A DNA stretch of 22,647 nucleotides from a virus: IMG/VR virus record IMGVR_UViG_3300046467_000345, positions 1 through 22,647 of that record; one strand, given 5' to 3'. Positions 7,471 through 14,989 of the stretch are shown one piece after another. The notes beneath the pieces are model-generated. The model ran no database searches, was not told the origin of the DNA, and was given only the letters and a program-made list of their open reading frames with translations. Each line of letters starts with the position of its first letter. Position 1 is the stretch's first letter. The position numbers and the translations under genes were made by a program.

Positions 7471-8016
7471 ATGGCATTATGGGGAATTACAGACGGTGCA
7501 GAATCAAAACCTAAGTATCTAACGCAAGAAGATAAGAATAATACTGTTGCAAAACCACATGGTTGGGAATTGCAAAAAGCAGTTGGTGCTAGAACACAAA
7601 CTGAAACATTAGTTGCAGTTGGTTCTAAAACAGTTCTTTCTACTGCATTAGCAGAAGCAACAATCGCTTCAGTATACTTTGTAGCAGATTCTTATGCACG
7701 ATCAGCAGCAGGTGGAGTTATCGTTTCATATAACGAACAAGTTAATGTGACTAACGGTGCAACATTAGTAGTAACTGCTTCAAACAGTGGAGCAACAACA
7801 GCTACCGCAGCCGCACACACTTCTGATAATACAGTATTGTTTGCATTTACAGTTCCAAACGCAGCAAACACGCTGACAATCGGAGCTCAAACAGTTAGTG
7901 GAACAATCGTAGATTCAGCCGGTGGAGCAACATCTGATAAAGTTATCGCAGCAGGAGATATAATCGATGCTGGTGGTGCTGGAACAGGTGGAACAGCAAC
8001 TATAGCAGTAGCATAA
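7471..8016 (+). CDS. Putative virion structural protein (Ala/Gly/Thr-rich)
   Basis: A 181-residue protein with the N-terminus MALWGITDGAESKPKYLTQEDKNNTVAKPHGWEL, a pattern (W-G-x-x-D...SKPKYLT...GW) that I associate with small structural proteins of T4-like marine phages. The rest is rich in Ala, Gly, Thr, Val and Ser with alternating beta-strand character and few charges, as expected for an exposed decoration or fibre-like protein. GAGG 8-9 nt before the ATG provides a good ribosome binding site. The following gene encodes a second small beta-rich protein, so the two may form a structural pair. Exact role unknown. Confidence 0.7.
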   Translation: MALWGITDGAESKPKYLTQEDKNNTVAKPHGWELQKAVGARTQTETLVAVGSKTVLSTALAEATIASVYFVADSYARSAAGGVIVSYNEQVNVTNGATLVVTASNSGATTATAAAHTSDNTVLFAFTVPNAANTLTIGAQTVSGTIVDSAGGATSDKVIAAGDIIDAGGAGTGGTATIAVA

Positions 8017-8029
8017 GGAATTTAAAATC

Positions 8030-8293
8030 ATGAAAACAAAGGTTTTAGGTTCAGAAGCAGCTTGTGGAACATCGACTACCAATGGTTCAAGTTTTGGATC
8101 ATCAACGGCAGTTCGTTTACACAACTCAGGTGCAGCTGCAAGATTAGTTTCAGTAGAAACATCTGCAAATGTATTAATAGGAACATTCACTCTAGGTAGT
8201 GGTGCAACAGAGATGGTTCATAAGGACGCATCAGATGAAGTATTCGCTGCACACGCAGAAGTGTTAGGAGTAGGTGTTGCAATTACAACTTAA
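8030..8293 (+). CDS. Small beta-rich putative virion protein
   Basis: An 87-residue protein. The pattern VRLHNSGAAARLVSVETSANVLIGTFTLGSGATEMVHKDASDEVFAAHAEVLGVGVAITT resembles short single-domain beta proteins found as structural or decoration proteins in pelagic phages. It is Ala/Gly/Ser/Thr-rich with a single Cys and no catalytic motif. AAGGAA upstream of the ATG is a good ribosome binding site, and it directly follows the larger Ala/Gly-rich structural protein. The structural role is inferred from composition and neighbours. Confidence 0.65.
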   Translation: MKTKVLGSEAACGTSTTNGSSFGSSTAVRLHNSGAAARLVSVETSANVLIGTFTLGSGATEMVHKDASDEVFAAHAEVLGVGVAITT

Positions 8294-8301
8294 GGAAAAC
8301 A

Positions 8302-8706
8302 ATGAAAAAATTTAGTCAATTTATACAAGAACAATACGGACATCAAGAAGATGCTGGTTTATCCTCTCAGCATGTTCCCCACGACATTGATGATCCTGAT
8401 GTTCAAAGAAAAATAAACGCAATTCTAGGTCATACTGCAAGTTCAGAATATATGACACCTGAGGCTGCAATCGGTCAAATGGAAGCAAAACTTTCATTAC
8501 TCGGTTTAGCACCTCAAGATGGCGACAGAGAATTTAGTGAAAGTGGAACAATAGATATTCAAATGTCAAGATACGGTGACATCACAGGTAAATCAGTAGA
8601 TACACCTTTTGATGAAATCGAACATGAATCAAGAGATTATACCTTATCAGTTCGATACGAACAGTTAGAAACAGGTAGTTATAAAGTTTACGCAAACTTC
8701 TCTTAA
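8302..8706 (+). CDS. Conserved late protein with N-terminal capsid-targeting-like peptide
   Basis: A 134-residue protein. Residues 1-10, MKKFSQFIQE, closely match the T4 internal-protein capsid-targeting sequence MKTYQEFIAE in length, spacing of aromatics and the final I-x-E protease site. The remainder contains HDIDDPDVQRKINAILG, a helical TPEAAIGQMEAKLSLLGL and a beta-rich C-terminus (YTLSVRYEQLETGSYKVYANFS), an arrangement I recall from T4-like cyanophage hypothetical proteins. AAGGAA upstream of the ATG is a good ribosome binding site. I infer a prohead-packaged internal protein trimmed after residue 10; the body's function is unknown. A hairpin and late promoter separate it from the next gene. 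Confidence 0.72.
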   Translation: MKKFSQFIQEQYGHQEDAGLSSQHVPHDIDDPDVQRKINAILGHTASSEYMTPEAAIGQMEAKLSLLGLAPQDGDREFSESGTIDIQMSRYGDITGKSVDTPFDEIEHESRDYTLSVRYEQLETGSYKVYANFS

Positions 8707-8711
8707 TTTTA

Positions 8712-8727
8712 GAGTCAGGATTGACTC
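8712..8727 (+). other. Short inverted repeat between two late genes
   Basis: GAGTCA-GGAT-TGACTC forms a perfect 6-bp stem with a 4-nt loop. It lies directly between the stop of one late gene and the -10 octamer of the next late promoter. There is no T-tract after it, so a canonical intrinsic terminator is not supported. It could act as a 3'-end protector, a weak terminator or a promoter-adjacent site. Confidence 0.4.
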
Positions 8728-8735
8728 ACTAAATA
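8728..8735 (+). promoter_or_regulatory. T4-type late promoter (ACTAAATA)
   Basis: ACTAAATA lies 10 nt before ATG 8746. The predicted start near 8741 leaves a leader of about 5 nt with no Shine-Dalgarno, close to leaderless. The same transcript should read through the tRNA gene at 9121. Confidence 0.6.
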
Positions 8736-8745
8736 TCTTTATATC

Positions 8746-9120
8746 ATGACTATTGTTTTTGACAAACTCACCGCGAAGAATTTTCAGGCTTATGCCTTAA
8801 ATAACTATGACGATCCTCAGTGCATAGACCTTCAAGATTTCCAAGAGGATGTTCGTAGATTCAGATACCTCAAACGACTTCTCCACAGATACCATGAAAA
8901 TGGTGAGTTACGAGAACGTCTCATGTTAAATCACTTAATAACACTTTTCAATGTATTTGGGTTTGACCCATGTATGAGAATGTTACAGTTCAAAATCCAA
9001 GAAGACAGATATTGGTCTTCTATCAAAACCATGTTACTCTATCTAGGTTATATTGAGGAAGCATGGAAAACAGACATAGCAATAGACGATCTACTTGCCC
9101 AAAGACTCCGAGACCTTTAA
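8746..9120 (+). CDS. Conserved T4-like phage protein (DUF7207-like), unknown function
   Basis: A 124-residue protein. The pattern LTAKNFQAYALNNYDDPQC...DFQEDVRRFRYLKRLLHRYHENGELRERLMLNHLITLFNVFG...YWSSIKTMLLYLGYI matches a family present throughout T4-like phages that I recall as DUF7207 (unverified). It is helical, with no membrane segment and no catalytic motif. A late promoter lies just upstream. The stop TAA (9118-9120) abuts the first base of the tRNA-Thr gene with no spacer, so processing of the tRNA 5' end by RNase P would cut the mRNA exactly at the stop codon. Confidence 0.75.
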   Translation: MTIVFDKLTAKNFQAYALNNYDDPQCIDLQDFQEDVRRFRYLKRLLHRYHENGELRERLMLNHLITLFNVFGFDPCMRMLQFKIQEDRYWSSIKTMLLYLGYIEEAWKTDIAIDDLLAQRLRDL

Positions 9121-9196
9121 GCTGGTGTAGCTCAGTTGGTAGAGCACCTCACTTGTAATGAGGATGTCGGGAGTTCAAATCTCTCCACCAGCTCCA
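9121..9196 (+). tRNA. tRNA-Thr (anticodon TGT), CCA encoded
   Basis: A full cloverleaf can be drawn. The acceptor stem is GCTGGTG (9121-9127) with CACCAGC (9186-9192). The D stem is GCTC/GAGC. The anticodon stem CCTCA/TGAGG encloses loop CTTGTAA, giving anticodon TGT at 9154-9156 (Thr, reading ACA). The T stem GGGAG/CTCTC has one G-T pair and loop TTCAAAT. The discriminator is T (9193) and CCA (9194-9196) is encoded. It sits between two late genes and would be made as part of a late transcript. Phage tRNA-Thr(UGU) is also known in T4. Confidence 0.96.
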
Positions 9197-9209
9197 GCCA
9201 TTCAGTTAC

Positions 9210-9217
9210 CATAAATA
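9210..9217 (+). promoter_or_regulatory. T4-type late promoter (CATAAATA)
   Basis: CATAAATA ends exactly 5 nt before ATG 9223, giving a predicted start site on the A of the ATG. There is no Shine-Dalgarno. It lies 13 nt after the tRNA 3' end. Confidence 0.72.
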
Positions 9218-9222
9218 GATAT

Positions 9223-9816
9223 ATGAGGATTATAGACACTTTAATTGTATTCAGAATACTCAAGATGTTAACAACACCTTGGGAGAAACAATCTGCATAC
9301 AAGCTTGGATTTATTGATAAGGCAGGGAAACGAATAAAATCTATTCCCCATCCCGAAAATAAAAATCAATATATTGATAATAAACCTAAAACATCGGAAG
9401 AAAAGGCTTCTTTGACACCTTTGCACAGGTTAGTCTTTAACCTTAAGAAAATAATAAACAAAGTTCCGTTTGGAAAAACTGCATTTGCCTCTTACGCAGT
9501 TGCGATTGCACTGTTAAAAGAAGAAGCAGAATTAGATGAAGATCAAGCAAATGAACTATGTGAAAAGTTCTATAGTTATTTAAAAGATAATGATTTAATA
9601 ACCTCAAGTATGATCGTAGAGATTCAAGAATTAACTACAATAGGAACAGGTATTAAATACAGATTCAGAAGACCGTTAGAACAAAACGACAAAATTTATC
9701 CACTTAAAGAAGCGGTAGAGATTGTTGCAGAACATAGTCAGATTTTTGGTATTAACATATGGATTGGTTTTTCACAGAACGAAAGGGTATTGGTAACAGC
9801 AGATGACGTATATTAA
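9223..9816 (+). CDS. Conserved marine T4-like phage protein, unknown function
   Basis: A 197-residue protein starting MRIIDTLIVFRILKMLTTPWEKQSAYKLGFIDKAGKRIK, followed by LHRLVFNLKKIINKVPFGKTAFASYAVAIALLKEE. This combination is one I recall from many T4-like cyanophage and pelagiphage genomes, without an assigned function. The frame extends upstream to an ATG at 9136, but that start lies inside the tRNA gene and its first codons are tRNA sequence. ATG 9223 is preferred because it lies 5 nt after a late promoter and begins the conserved block. It contains helices and a beta-rich region (GTGIKYRFRRPL) but no clear transmembrane segment. The last 14 nt overlap the next gene. Confidence 0.75.
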   Translation: MRIIDTLIVFRILKMLTTPWEKQSAYKLGFIDKAGKRIKSIPHPENKNQYIDNKPKTSEEKASLTPLHRLVFNLKKIINKVPFGKTAFASYAVAIALLKEEAELDEDQANELCEKFYSYLKDNDLITSSMIVEIQELTTIGTGIKYRFRRPLEQNDKIYPLKEAVEIVAEHSQIFGINIWIGFSQNERVLVTADDVY

Positions 9817-10075
9817 ATCATTTAAAGAAATAGTTAACGAAGGACAGTTCTCAAGAATTGCCGCAGACATTGAAGATGGTCTTTCACCACAGAAAATTGC
9901 AAAGAAATATGGTGTTGCACTTAAACAAGTCAAACAATGGGCAGCCGAGTGGAAGAAACTTGGGGAAGATGCTCCCATGAATGCAACAGGGGCTGCTGTG
10001 TCTACAGATAAACCTATAGTTAGAAAGAAAAAACAATATGAGATTTGGAAAAGAGCAGCGATAGAACAGAAATAA
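9803..10075 (+). CDS. Small helix-turn-helix protein with capsid-targeting-like N-terminus
   Basis: A 90-residue basic protein. Residues 27-52 (LSPQKIAKKYGVALKQVKQWAAEWKK) form a typical helix-turn-helix, so DNA binding is likely. Residues 4-13, IKSFKEIVNE followed by G, fit the capsid-targeting/prohead-protease pattern, with cleavage predicted after E13. The start overlaps the previous gene by 14 nt and has no Shine-Dalgarno, so it is probably translationally coupled. If packaged, it would be a DNA-binding protein delivered with the genome (inference). An alternative is an ordinary late regulatory protein. Confidence 0.7.
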   Translation: MTYIKSFKEIVNEGQFSRIAADIEDGLSPQKIAKKYGVALKQVKQWAAEWKKLGEDAPMNATGAAVSTDKPIVRKKKQYEIWKRAAIEQK

Positions 10076-10082
10076 CTATATT

Positions 10083-11267
10083 ATGAATAAATTTTTCAAT
10101 TATCTTGCATTGATGAGTGCAATCGGAGTTGCTGGTATCGCAGCATACTTCTCAGTTATTGGTCTTGCAACCATATTTGCTGGTGCATACTTGGGTGTTG
10201 TCATTATGACAGCTGCCTTAGAGTTTGGTAAACTTGTCACCGCTGCATACTTACACTTAAAATGGGATTTACTTGGTAAACAAAAGTATTATCTTGCATT
10301 TTCAGTTGTTGTTCTCATGTTGATCACTTCACTGGGTATTTTTGGATACCTTGCAAAAGCATCCTCAGACACTTCTTATGCAACTATGTCTGCCCAAGCT
10401 GAAGCAGATCGATTCACTACTCAAATTGAAAGAGAAGAAAATAGAATAGAGACACTTACAATCAGACTTGATACATTTGGTCGTGGTCAATTTGATATAA
10501 CCGAAAGTGTTAATGCACAGGAAGATATAAGAGACGGTGCATGGAGTAGAGTTCAAGGTGATATAGATTACTCACAGGGTCAGATAGATGATATTCGTGA
10601 AAGATTAAATACCTCACTAACTGCACTTGATAACATTGTTCTGAGTTATACGGAACAGGGAACAGTCACGGTAGGTGGTGCATTTAATAGAGACACTACG
10701 GATAATGTTGCATTAGGTGTTCAAGTAAGAGAAGATCAACAATCAGAAAGAAATCAACTACAACAGACTGCAAATGGACAGATCGAGGGATTTCAAACTC
10801 AAATAGATTCATATAGAGAACAAGCCCAAGACACTATTAACACTTCAAACACTGAAATACGGCGACTTCAAAATTTAAATAATTCTGCACAGGATGAGGT
10901 TATCGCTAATAGTGCAGAAATCAACTTACAAATAGATAACATTTATGATATAATAAGTGGGTTAAGAGATGAAAGATTTGTTTTTGAACAAGAAATCTTA
11001 GCATTTGAGAAAGAAGTCGGCCCAATTAAGTATGTTGCAGAAGTTATTTACGGTCAAGAGGAAAGTGTCAAGTATCTTGACAACGCTATTAGATGGGTCA
11101 TTTTTGCGATTATCTTTGTGTTTGATCCACTTGCGGTGTTACTGTTAATTAGTTCAGCAGGATTAATTGCAAAACCATTAGGAAAAAAACAACCACCAAT
11201 AGTTGAGAATAGATATGTTATTCAAGTTCCAAAGGACAGAGTTTTAAACCTAAATAAAGATAAATAA
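10083..11267 (+). CDS. Large membrane protein with periplasmic- or cytoplasmic-side coiled coil
   Basis: A 394-residue protein. The N-terminus has three predicted transmembrane segments (about residues 6-30, 33-57 and 69-91). A long Gln/Glu/Asp-rich helical region (about 100-325) follows, with heptad-like hydrophobic spacing. A fourth membrane segment (about 336-362, WVIFAIIFVFDPLAVLLLISSAG) and a short basic tail end it. The FDPLAVLLL block and overall layout are familiar from T4-like marine phage membrane proteins of unknown function. There is no signal peptidase site. It begins 7 nt after the previous stop with no evident Shine-Dalgarno. A role in the host envelope during late infection is inferred from topology only. 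Confidence 0.72.
   Translation: MNKFFNYLALMSAIGVAGIAAYFSVIGLATIFAGAYLGVVIMTAALEFGKLVTAAYLHLKWDLLGKQKYYLAFSVVVLMLITSLGIFGYLAKASSDTSYATMSAQAEADRFTTQIEREENRIETLTIRLDTFGRGQFDITESVNAQEDIRDGAWSRVQGDIDYSQGQIDDIRERLNTSLTALDNIVLSYTEQGTVTVGGAFNRDTTDNVALGVQVREDQQSERNQLQQTANGQIEGFQTQIDSYREQAQDTINTSNTEIRRLQNLNNSAQDEVIANSAEINLQIDNIYDIISGLRDERFVFEQEILAFEKEVGPIKYVAEVIYGQEESVKYLDNAIRWVIFAIIFVFDPLAVLLLISSAGLIAKPLGKKQPPIVENRYVIQVPKDRVLNLNKDK
11249..11266 (+). promoter_or_regulatory. Two overlapping T4-type late promoter octamers
   Basis: CCTAAATA (11249-11256) and GATAAATA (11259-11266) lie 2 nt apart at the end of the membrane-protein gene. Start sites near 11262 and 11272 would give leaders of about 26-36 nt for the gene at 11298, which has its own GGAG ribosome binding site. 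One or both may be active. Confidence 0.5.
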
Positions 11268-11297
11268 CAATACAATAATTATAACTTGGAGAAACCC

Positions 11298-11630
11298 ATG
11301 GCAGAAGAAGAAACACCTTTAGTATCAGTTGAAGAACAGATTTCAACTCTTGAAGGAAAATTACTCTCATTAGAAGTTCCATCGATTGGTGATGATTTAG
11401 AAGGCGAAGCACTTGAGTTAGCCCAAGCATCACTAGATGTTGCACAAGTATCATATGATGCTAACATCGCAAAGATTGAATCAAAGATTGAAGAGCTTAA
11501 AAATCCCGCTGTTGCCCCTTTATCAGAAGGTGGTAACGAAGATGGTGCCCCTGACGTAGAAGATGCCCCCTTAACAGAAGGTGGTAACGAATACGGTGAA
11601 GACGGCCCACCAGTAGAAGAAGAAGAGTAA
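11298..11630 (+). CDS. Acidic protein with C-terminal tandem repeat
   Basis: A 110-residue acidic protein. I chose ATG 11298 (MAEEETPLVSVEEQ) because GGAG sits 6 nt upstream; a TTG at 11286 in the same frame overlaps that site. Residues about 10-70 form a helical Glu/Leu/Ala-rich region with heptad-like spacing, probably a coiled coil. The C-terminus holds two copies of a 17-residue unit, APL[ST]EGGNE-x-G, and ends in a run of Glu residues. It is the last gene of the late block before the early promoter of the primase operon. Function unknown. Confidence 0.68.
   Translation: MAEEETPLVSVEEQISTLEGKLLSLEVPSIGDDLEGEALELAQASLDVAQVSYDANIAKIESKIEELKNPAVAPLSEGGNEDGAPDVEDAPLTEGGNEYGEDGPPVEEEE
11514..11615 (+). 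repeat. Tandem 51-bp in-frame repeat, two copies
   Basis: Units at 11514-11564 and 11565-11615 share a 17-nt identical core (CAGAAGGTGGTAACGAA at 11524-11540 and 11575-11591) with a period of exactly 51 nt (17 codons). The first unit is APLSEGGNEDG..., the second APLTEGGNEYG.... Copy number could vary between strains. Confidence 0.8.
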
Positions 11631-11660
11631 AACCCTCTAGTAAATTCCTTAAAACTATAG

Positions 11661-11666
11661 TATAAT
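11661..11666 (+). promoter_or_regulatory. Early/middle-type promoter -10 (TATAAT)
   Basis: A consensus sigma70 -10 element lies in the only gap (11631-11675) between the late block and the primase operon. No good -35 element is seen at 16-18 nt upstream, so an activator-dependent (middle) promoter is possible. The predicted start near 11673 would leave only about 3 nt before ATG 11676. Confidence 0.55.
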
Positions 11667-11675
11667 AGATGTATA

Positions 11676-12701
11676 ATGCTATGGTTGGAAAGGAAATATC
11701 TTTCTATGTGTATTGCTCATCTAGGGCATGCAAAATGGAAGAATGAGAACACATTAAATCACCGATGTCCCTATTGTGGAGATTCAAAAAAGAATCAATA
11801 CAAAGCTAGGGGCTATCACTTTGTGATTGAACAAAACTTTGTATATAAATGTCATAATTGTGGCAAAGCAACGTCATCTGTTCATTTTATGAAGGATAAT
11901 TTTCCTTCAATTCATAGAGAATATCTTGTAGAATGGTTAAAAGAAAATCATGTAAAACCGAAGGCAAAAAAGATGCTTTCTGCTAATGAATACAAGTTTA
12001 CTCCCCAACAAGATTTACTAAATATCAGTGTTGAAACTCTAAAAGCAGTCTGTTATCCAGCATGGGATAAACTTGTTTCTAGGGAGTATCTTCAACACAG
12101 AAAGATTCCTGATGAGAAGATAAAGGAACTTTGGTATGTCGATAATTCCCAATATCTTGCGAATTTATCGAAGAAATATAAAGACCGAGTTCTCGGAAAT
12201 GACCCAAGGATCGTATTGCCATTCTTTGCAGAGAATGGAGAATTAGTTGGAGTATCAGGTCGAGCCATTAATGACTCACCGTTAAGATACTTAACAATGA
12301 AATTTTTAGATGATATTCCACTCATCTACAACATTAATAAAGTGGACAAAACAAAAACCATCTATGTGACAGAAGGGCCGATAGATAGTTTATTCCTACC
12401 AAATAGTATTGCAGTCGGTGGTAGTGATTTTAAAAAATTAGACAATAGTATTAAAGACAATGCAGTAATCATTTTTGATAATGAACCTCGGAGTAGAGAG
12501 ATAATTAAAAAACTTCAAGAGGTGATTGATCTTGGTTATAAAGTTGTAATTTGGAACAATAAAAGGGTAAACAACTTAAAAGATATAAATGATATGATTA
12601 CAGATGGGTTAAGTCAAAATGAGATTCTTGATATTATTAATACTTCAATATTTGATGGTCTTTCAGCAAAACTGAAATTGACGGAGTATAAAAAAACATG
12701 A
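11676..12701 (+). CDS. 61: DNA primase, T4 gp61-type
   Basis: A 341-residue primase that synthesises RNA primers for lagging-strand replication with the replicative helicase; the length matches T4 gp61. The N-terminal zinc ribbon has C31-P-Y-C34-GDSKKN and C59-H-N-C62. The toprim core shows YVTEGPIDSLFLPNSIAVGG (about residues 229-250) with its catalytic Glu, and IIFDNEPRS (about 265). I kept ATG 11676 over the in-frame ATG 11706, although the latter has AAAGGAAA upstream, because the first residues (LWLERKYL...IAHL) align with the gp61 N-terminus (PWIDNEFAYRALAHL, from memory). It is the first gene of a long overlapping operon, and its stop overlaps nrdA as ATGA. Confidence 0.92.
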   Translation: MLWLERKYLSMCIAHLGHAKWKNENTLNHRCPYCGDSKKNQYKARGYHFVIEQNFVYKCHNCGKATSSVHFMKDNFPSIHREYLVEWLKENHVKPKAKKMLSANEYKFTPQQDLLNISVETLKAVCYPAWDKLVSREYLQHRKIPDEKIKELWYVDNSQYLANLSKKYKDRVLGNDPRIVLPFFAENGELVGVSGRAINDSPLRYLTMKFLDDIPLIYNINKVDKTKTIYVTEGPIDSLFLPNSIAVGGSDFKKLDNSIKDNAVIIFDNEPRSREIIKKLQEVIDLGYKVVIWNNKRVNNLKDINDMITDGLSQNEILDIINTSIFDGLSAKLKLTEYKKT

Positions 12702-14989
12702 ATCACGACATGAAGGTAGTCAAGTCTGATGGTAAAAGAGTTGACATTAATTTAGATAAGATTCATAGAATGGTAGAAAAGGCTTGTAGACATATCACAG
12801 GCGTTAGTGAATCATTAGTGGAAATGAACAGTGGACTGCAATTCTTTGACGGAATAACCACACAAGAAATACAAAAGATTCTAGTTAAGTCTGCATCAGA
12901 CTTAATTTCATTAGATAACCCAAATTATCAATTTGTAGCTGCAAGACTTTTATTGTTTGCAATACAAAAACAGGTGTTTAACACTAAGTGGAAGGATTCA
13001 GAAATTTATCCACCCTTGATAGACATCATAGAAAAAAATATTCATCTTAATGTTTATGATAAAACAATATTAAAACAATATTCTATTTTAGAAATAGAAC
13101 AATTAGATGGATACATTAGACATGGAAGAGATTTAGATTTCACCTATGCTGGTCTGCAACAAATTGTAGACAAGTATTTGGTGCAAGACAGATCAACACA
13201 ACATGTATTTGAGACACCTCAGTTCATGTATATGTTAATTGCAATGACACTCTTTAACAAATATGATAAAGAGAATCGTATCGATTATGTTAAACGATAC
13301 TATGACGCAATTTCAACATTTAAAATTAACATATCAACTCCTATTATGGCAGGGGTCAGGACACCATTACGACAATTTGCGAGTTGTGTTTTGGTGGATG
13401 TCGATGATACGTTGGATTCAATTTTTTCATCTGATACGGCAATCGGAAAATATGTTGCCCAAAGGGCAGGAATAGGAATCAATGTAGGCCGACTTAGAGG
13501 TTTGGGTTCTAGAATAAGAGGTGGGGAAGTTCAACACACTGGTGTTATCCCATTTCTTAAAAAGTTTGAGTCAACAGTAAGATGTTGCACTCAAAATGGT
13601 GTTAGAGGTGGAAGTGCAACCGTGCATTTTCCAATATGGCATCAAGAAATTGAGGACATTATTGTTCTCAAAAACAATAAGGGAACCGAAGATAATAGAG
13701 TAAGGAAATTGGATTATTCAATTCAAATGTCTAAACTGTTTTATAAAAGGTTTCTTAATAATGAAGATATTACATTATTCTCACCTCATCATGTCGATGG
13801 TCTTTATGACGCATTTGGACTGGATGAGTTTGATGAACTTTATGAGAAGTATGAAAGAGCAACTTCCATACCCAAGAAGAAAGTTAATGCAAGAGAATTA
13901 ATAACTAATATTTTAAAAGAGAGAGCAGAGACAGGTCGAATATACATTATGAATATCGACCACGCTAACACTCATAGTAGTTTTCTTGACAAAGTCAACA
14001 TGTCGAACCTTTGTCAAGAGATTACTTTACCAACAGACCCAATTCAACACATAGACGGTGAAGGTGAGATAGCATTGTGTATGTTGAGTGCAATTAATGT
14101 TGGAACAACCAAGATTGAAGAACTTGATAATTTATGTGATCTAGCAGTGAGAGGACTTGAAGAACTAATAGATCATCAGAGGTATCCAGTGAGAGCCGCT
14201 AAGATTTCAACCGAAGCAAGACGATCACTGGGTGTTGGTTATATTGGACTTGCACATTTCCTTGCAAAGAATAAAGTCAGATATGAAGATAAAAAAGCAC
14301 TAGAATTAGTGCATGAATTAACAGAACAATTCCAGTATTCACTATTAAAAGCATCCAATGACCTTGCAGAAGAGAGAGGTGCATGTGAATATTATAACAG
14401 AACAAAGTATTCTAAAGGAATACTACCCATTGACACTTATAAGAAAGCAGTGGATACATTAGGTAAATTTGAACTTAAATGTGATTGGGAAAAACTTAGG
14501 AAATCTATAGCAGAACATGGTCTAAGACACTCCACACTGTCTTCACAAATGCCTTCTGAGAGCTCCTCAGTCGTCTCTAATGCGACGAATGGTATAGAAC
14601 CACCTAGAGACTACTTGAGTGTTAAGAAGAGTAAAAAAGGAACCCTTAAACAGGTGGTTCCTCAATACTCTTTCTTGAAGAATTTTTATACATTATTATG
14701 GGATATGAAAGACAATCAGGGGTATATAAAGATCGTTGCAGTAATGCAAAAGTTCTTTGATCAATCCATCAGTGGAAATTGGTCATATAATCCCGAAAAT
14801 TATGAGAACAATGAAGTTCCAATATCTGTCATGGCTACAGATTTGTTAACTACATATAAGTATGGATGGAAAACTGCATATTATCAAAATACTATGGATG
14901 GTAAAGTTGAAGATGTTATGTTAGAACCAGTGAATGAAGATAAGTATGAGGTAGATGATGATGAAGACTGCGAAGCTTGCGCGATTTGA
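12698..14989 (+). CDS. nrdA: Class Ia ribonucleoside-diphosphate reductase, alpha subunit
   Basis: A 763-residue catalytic subunit (E. coli 761, T4 about 754) reducing NDPs to dNDPs for phage DNA synthesis. An N-terminal ATP-cone (MKVVKSDGKRVDINLDKIHRMVEKA) indicates allosteric activity control. The active site is complete: C230 (FASC) and C461 (ALCMLS) form the redox pair, and N437, C439 and E441 lie in NLCQE. Y728/Y729 in the radical-transfer path are in WKTAYYQNT, and the C-terminal shuttle cysteines are C758 and C761 (CEAC). The start overlaps the primase stop as ATGA. The 3' end overlaps the next gene by 35 nt. An inserted oxygenase gene separates it from nrdB. Confidence 0.98.
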   Translation: MNHDMKVVKSDGKRVDINLDKIHRMVEKACRHITGVSESLVEMNSGLQFFDGITTQEIQKILVKSASDLISLDNPNYQFVAARLLLFAIQKQVFNTKWKDSEIYPPLIDIIEKNIHLNVYDKTILKQYSILEIEQLDGYIRHGRDLDFTYAGLQQIVDKYLVQDRSTQHVFETPQFMYMLIAMTLFNKYDKENRIDYVKRYYDAISTFKINISTPIMAGVRTPLRQFASCVLVDVDDTLDSIFSSDTAIGKYVAQRAGIGINVGRLRGLGSRIRGGEVQHTGVIPFLKKFESTVRCCTQNGVRGGSATVHFPIWHQEIEDIIVLKNNKGTEDNRVRKLDYSIQMSKLFYKRFLNNEDITLFSPHHVDGLYDAFGLDEFDELYEKYERATSIPKKKVNARELITNILKERAETGRIYIMNIDHANTHSSFLDKVNMSNLCQEITLPTDPIQHIDGEGEIALCMLSAINVGTTKIEELDNLCDLAVRGLEELIDHQRYPVRAAKISTEARRSLGVGYIGLAHFLAKNKVRYEDKKALELVHELTEQFQYSLLKASNDLAEERGACEYYNRTKYSKGILPIDTYKKAVDTLGKFELKCDWEKLRKSIAEHGLRHSTLSSQMPSESSSVVSNATNGIEPPRDYLSVKKSKKGTLKQVVPQYSFLKNFYTLLWDMKDNQGYIKIVAVMQKFFDQSISGNWSYNPENYENNEVPISVMATDLLTTYKYGWKTAYYQNTMDGKVEDVMLEPVNEDKYEVDDDEDCEACAI

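Noticed and set aside
9136-9222. Upstream extension of the 9223 gene to ATG 9136
   Set aside because: The extra codons are tRNA-Thr sequence; the late promoter and conserved N-terminus support ATG 9223.
13985-14018. Perfect 10-bp inverted repeat CTTGACAAAG / CTTTGTCAAG with a 14-nt loop inside nrdA
   Set aside because: It lies in the conserved active-site coding region (N437-x-C439), and about one such repeat is expected by chance in a window of this size.
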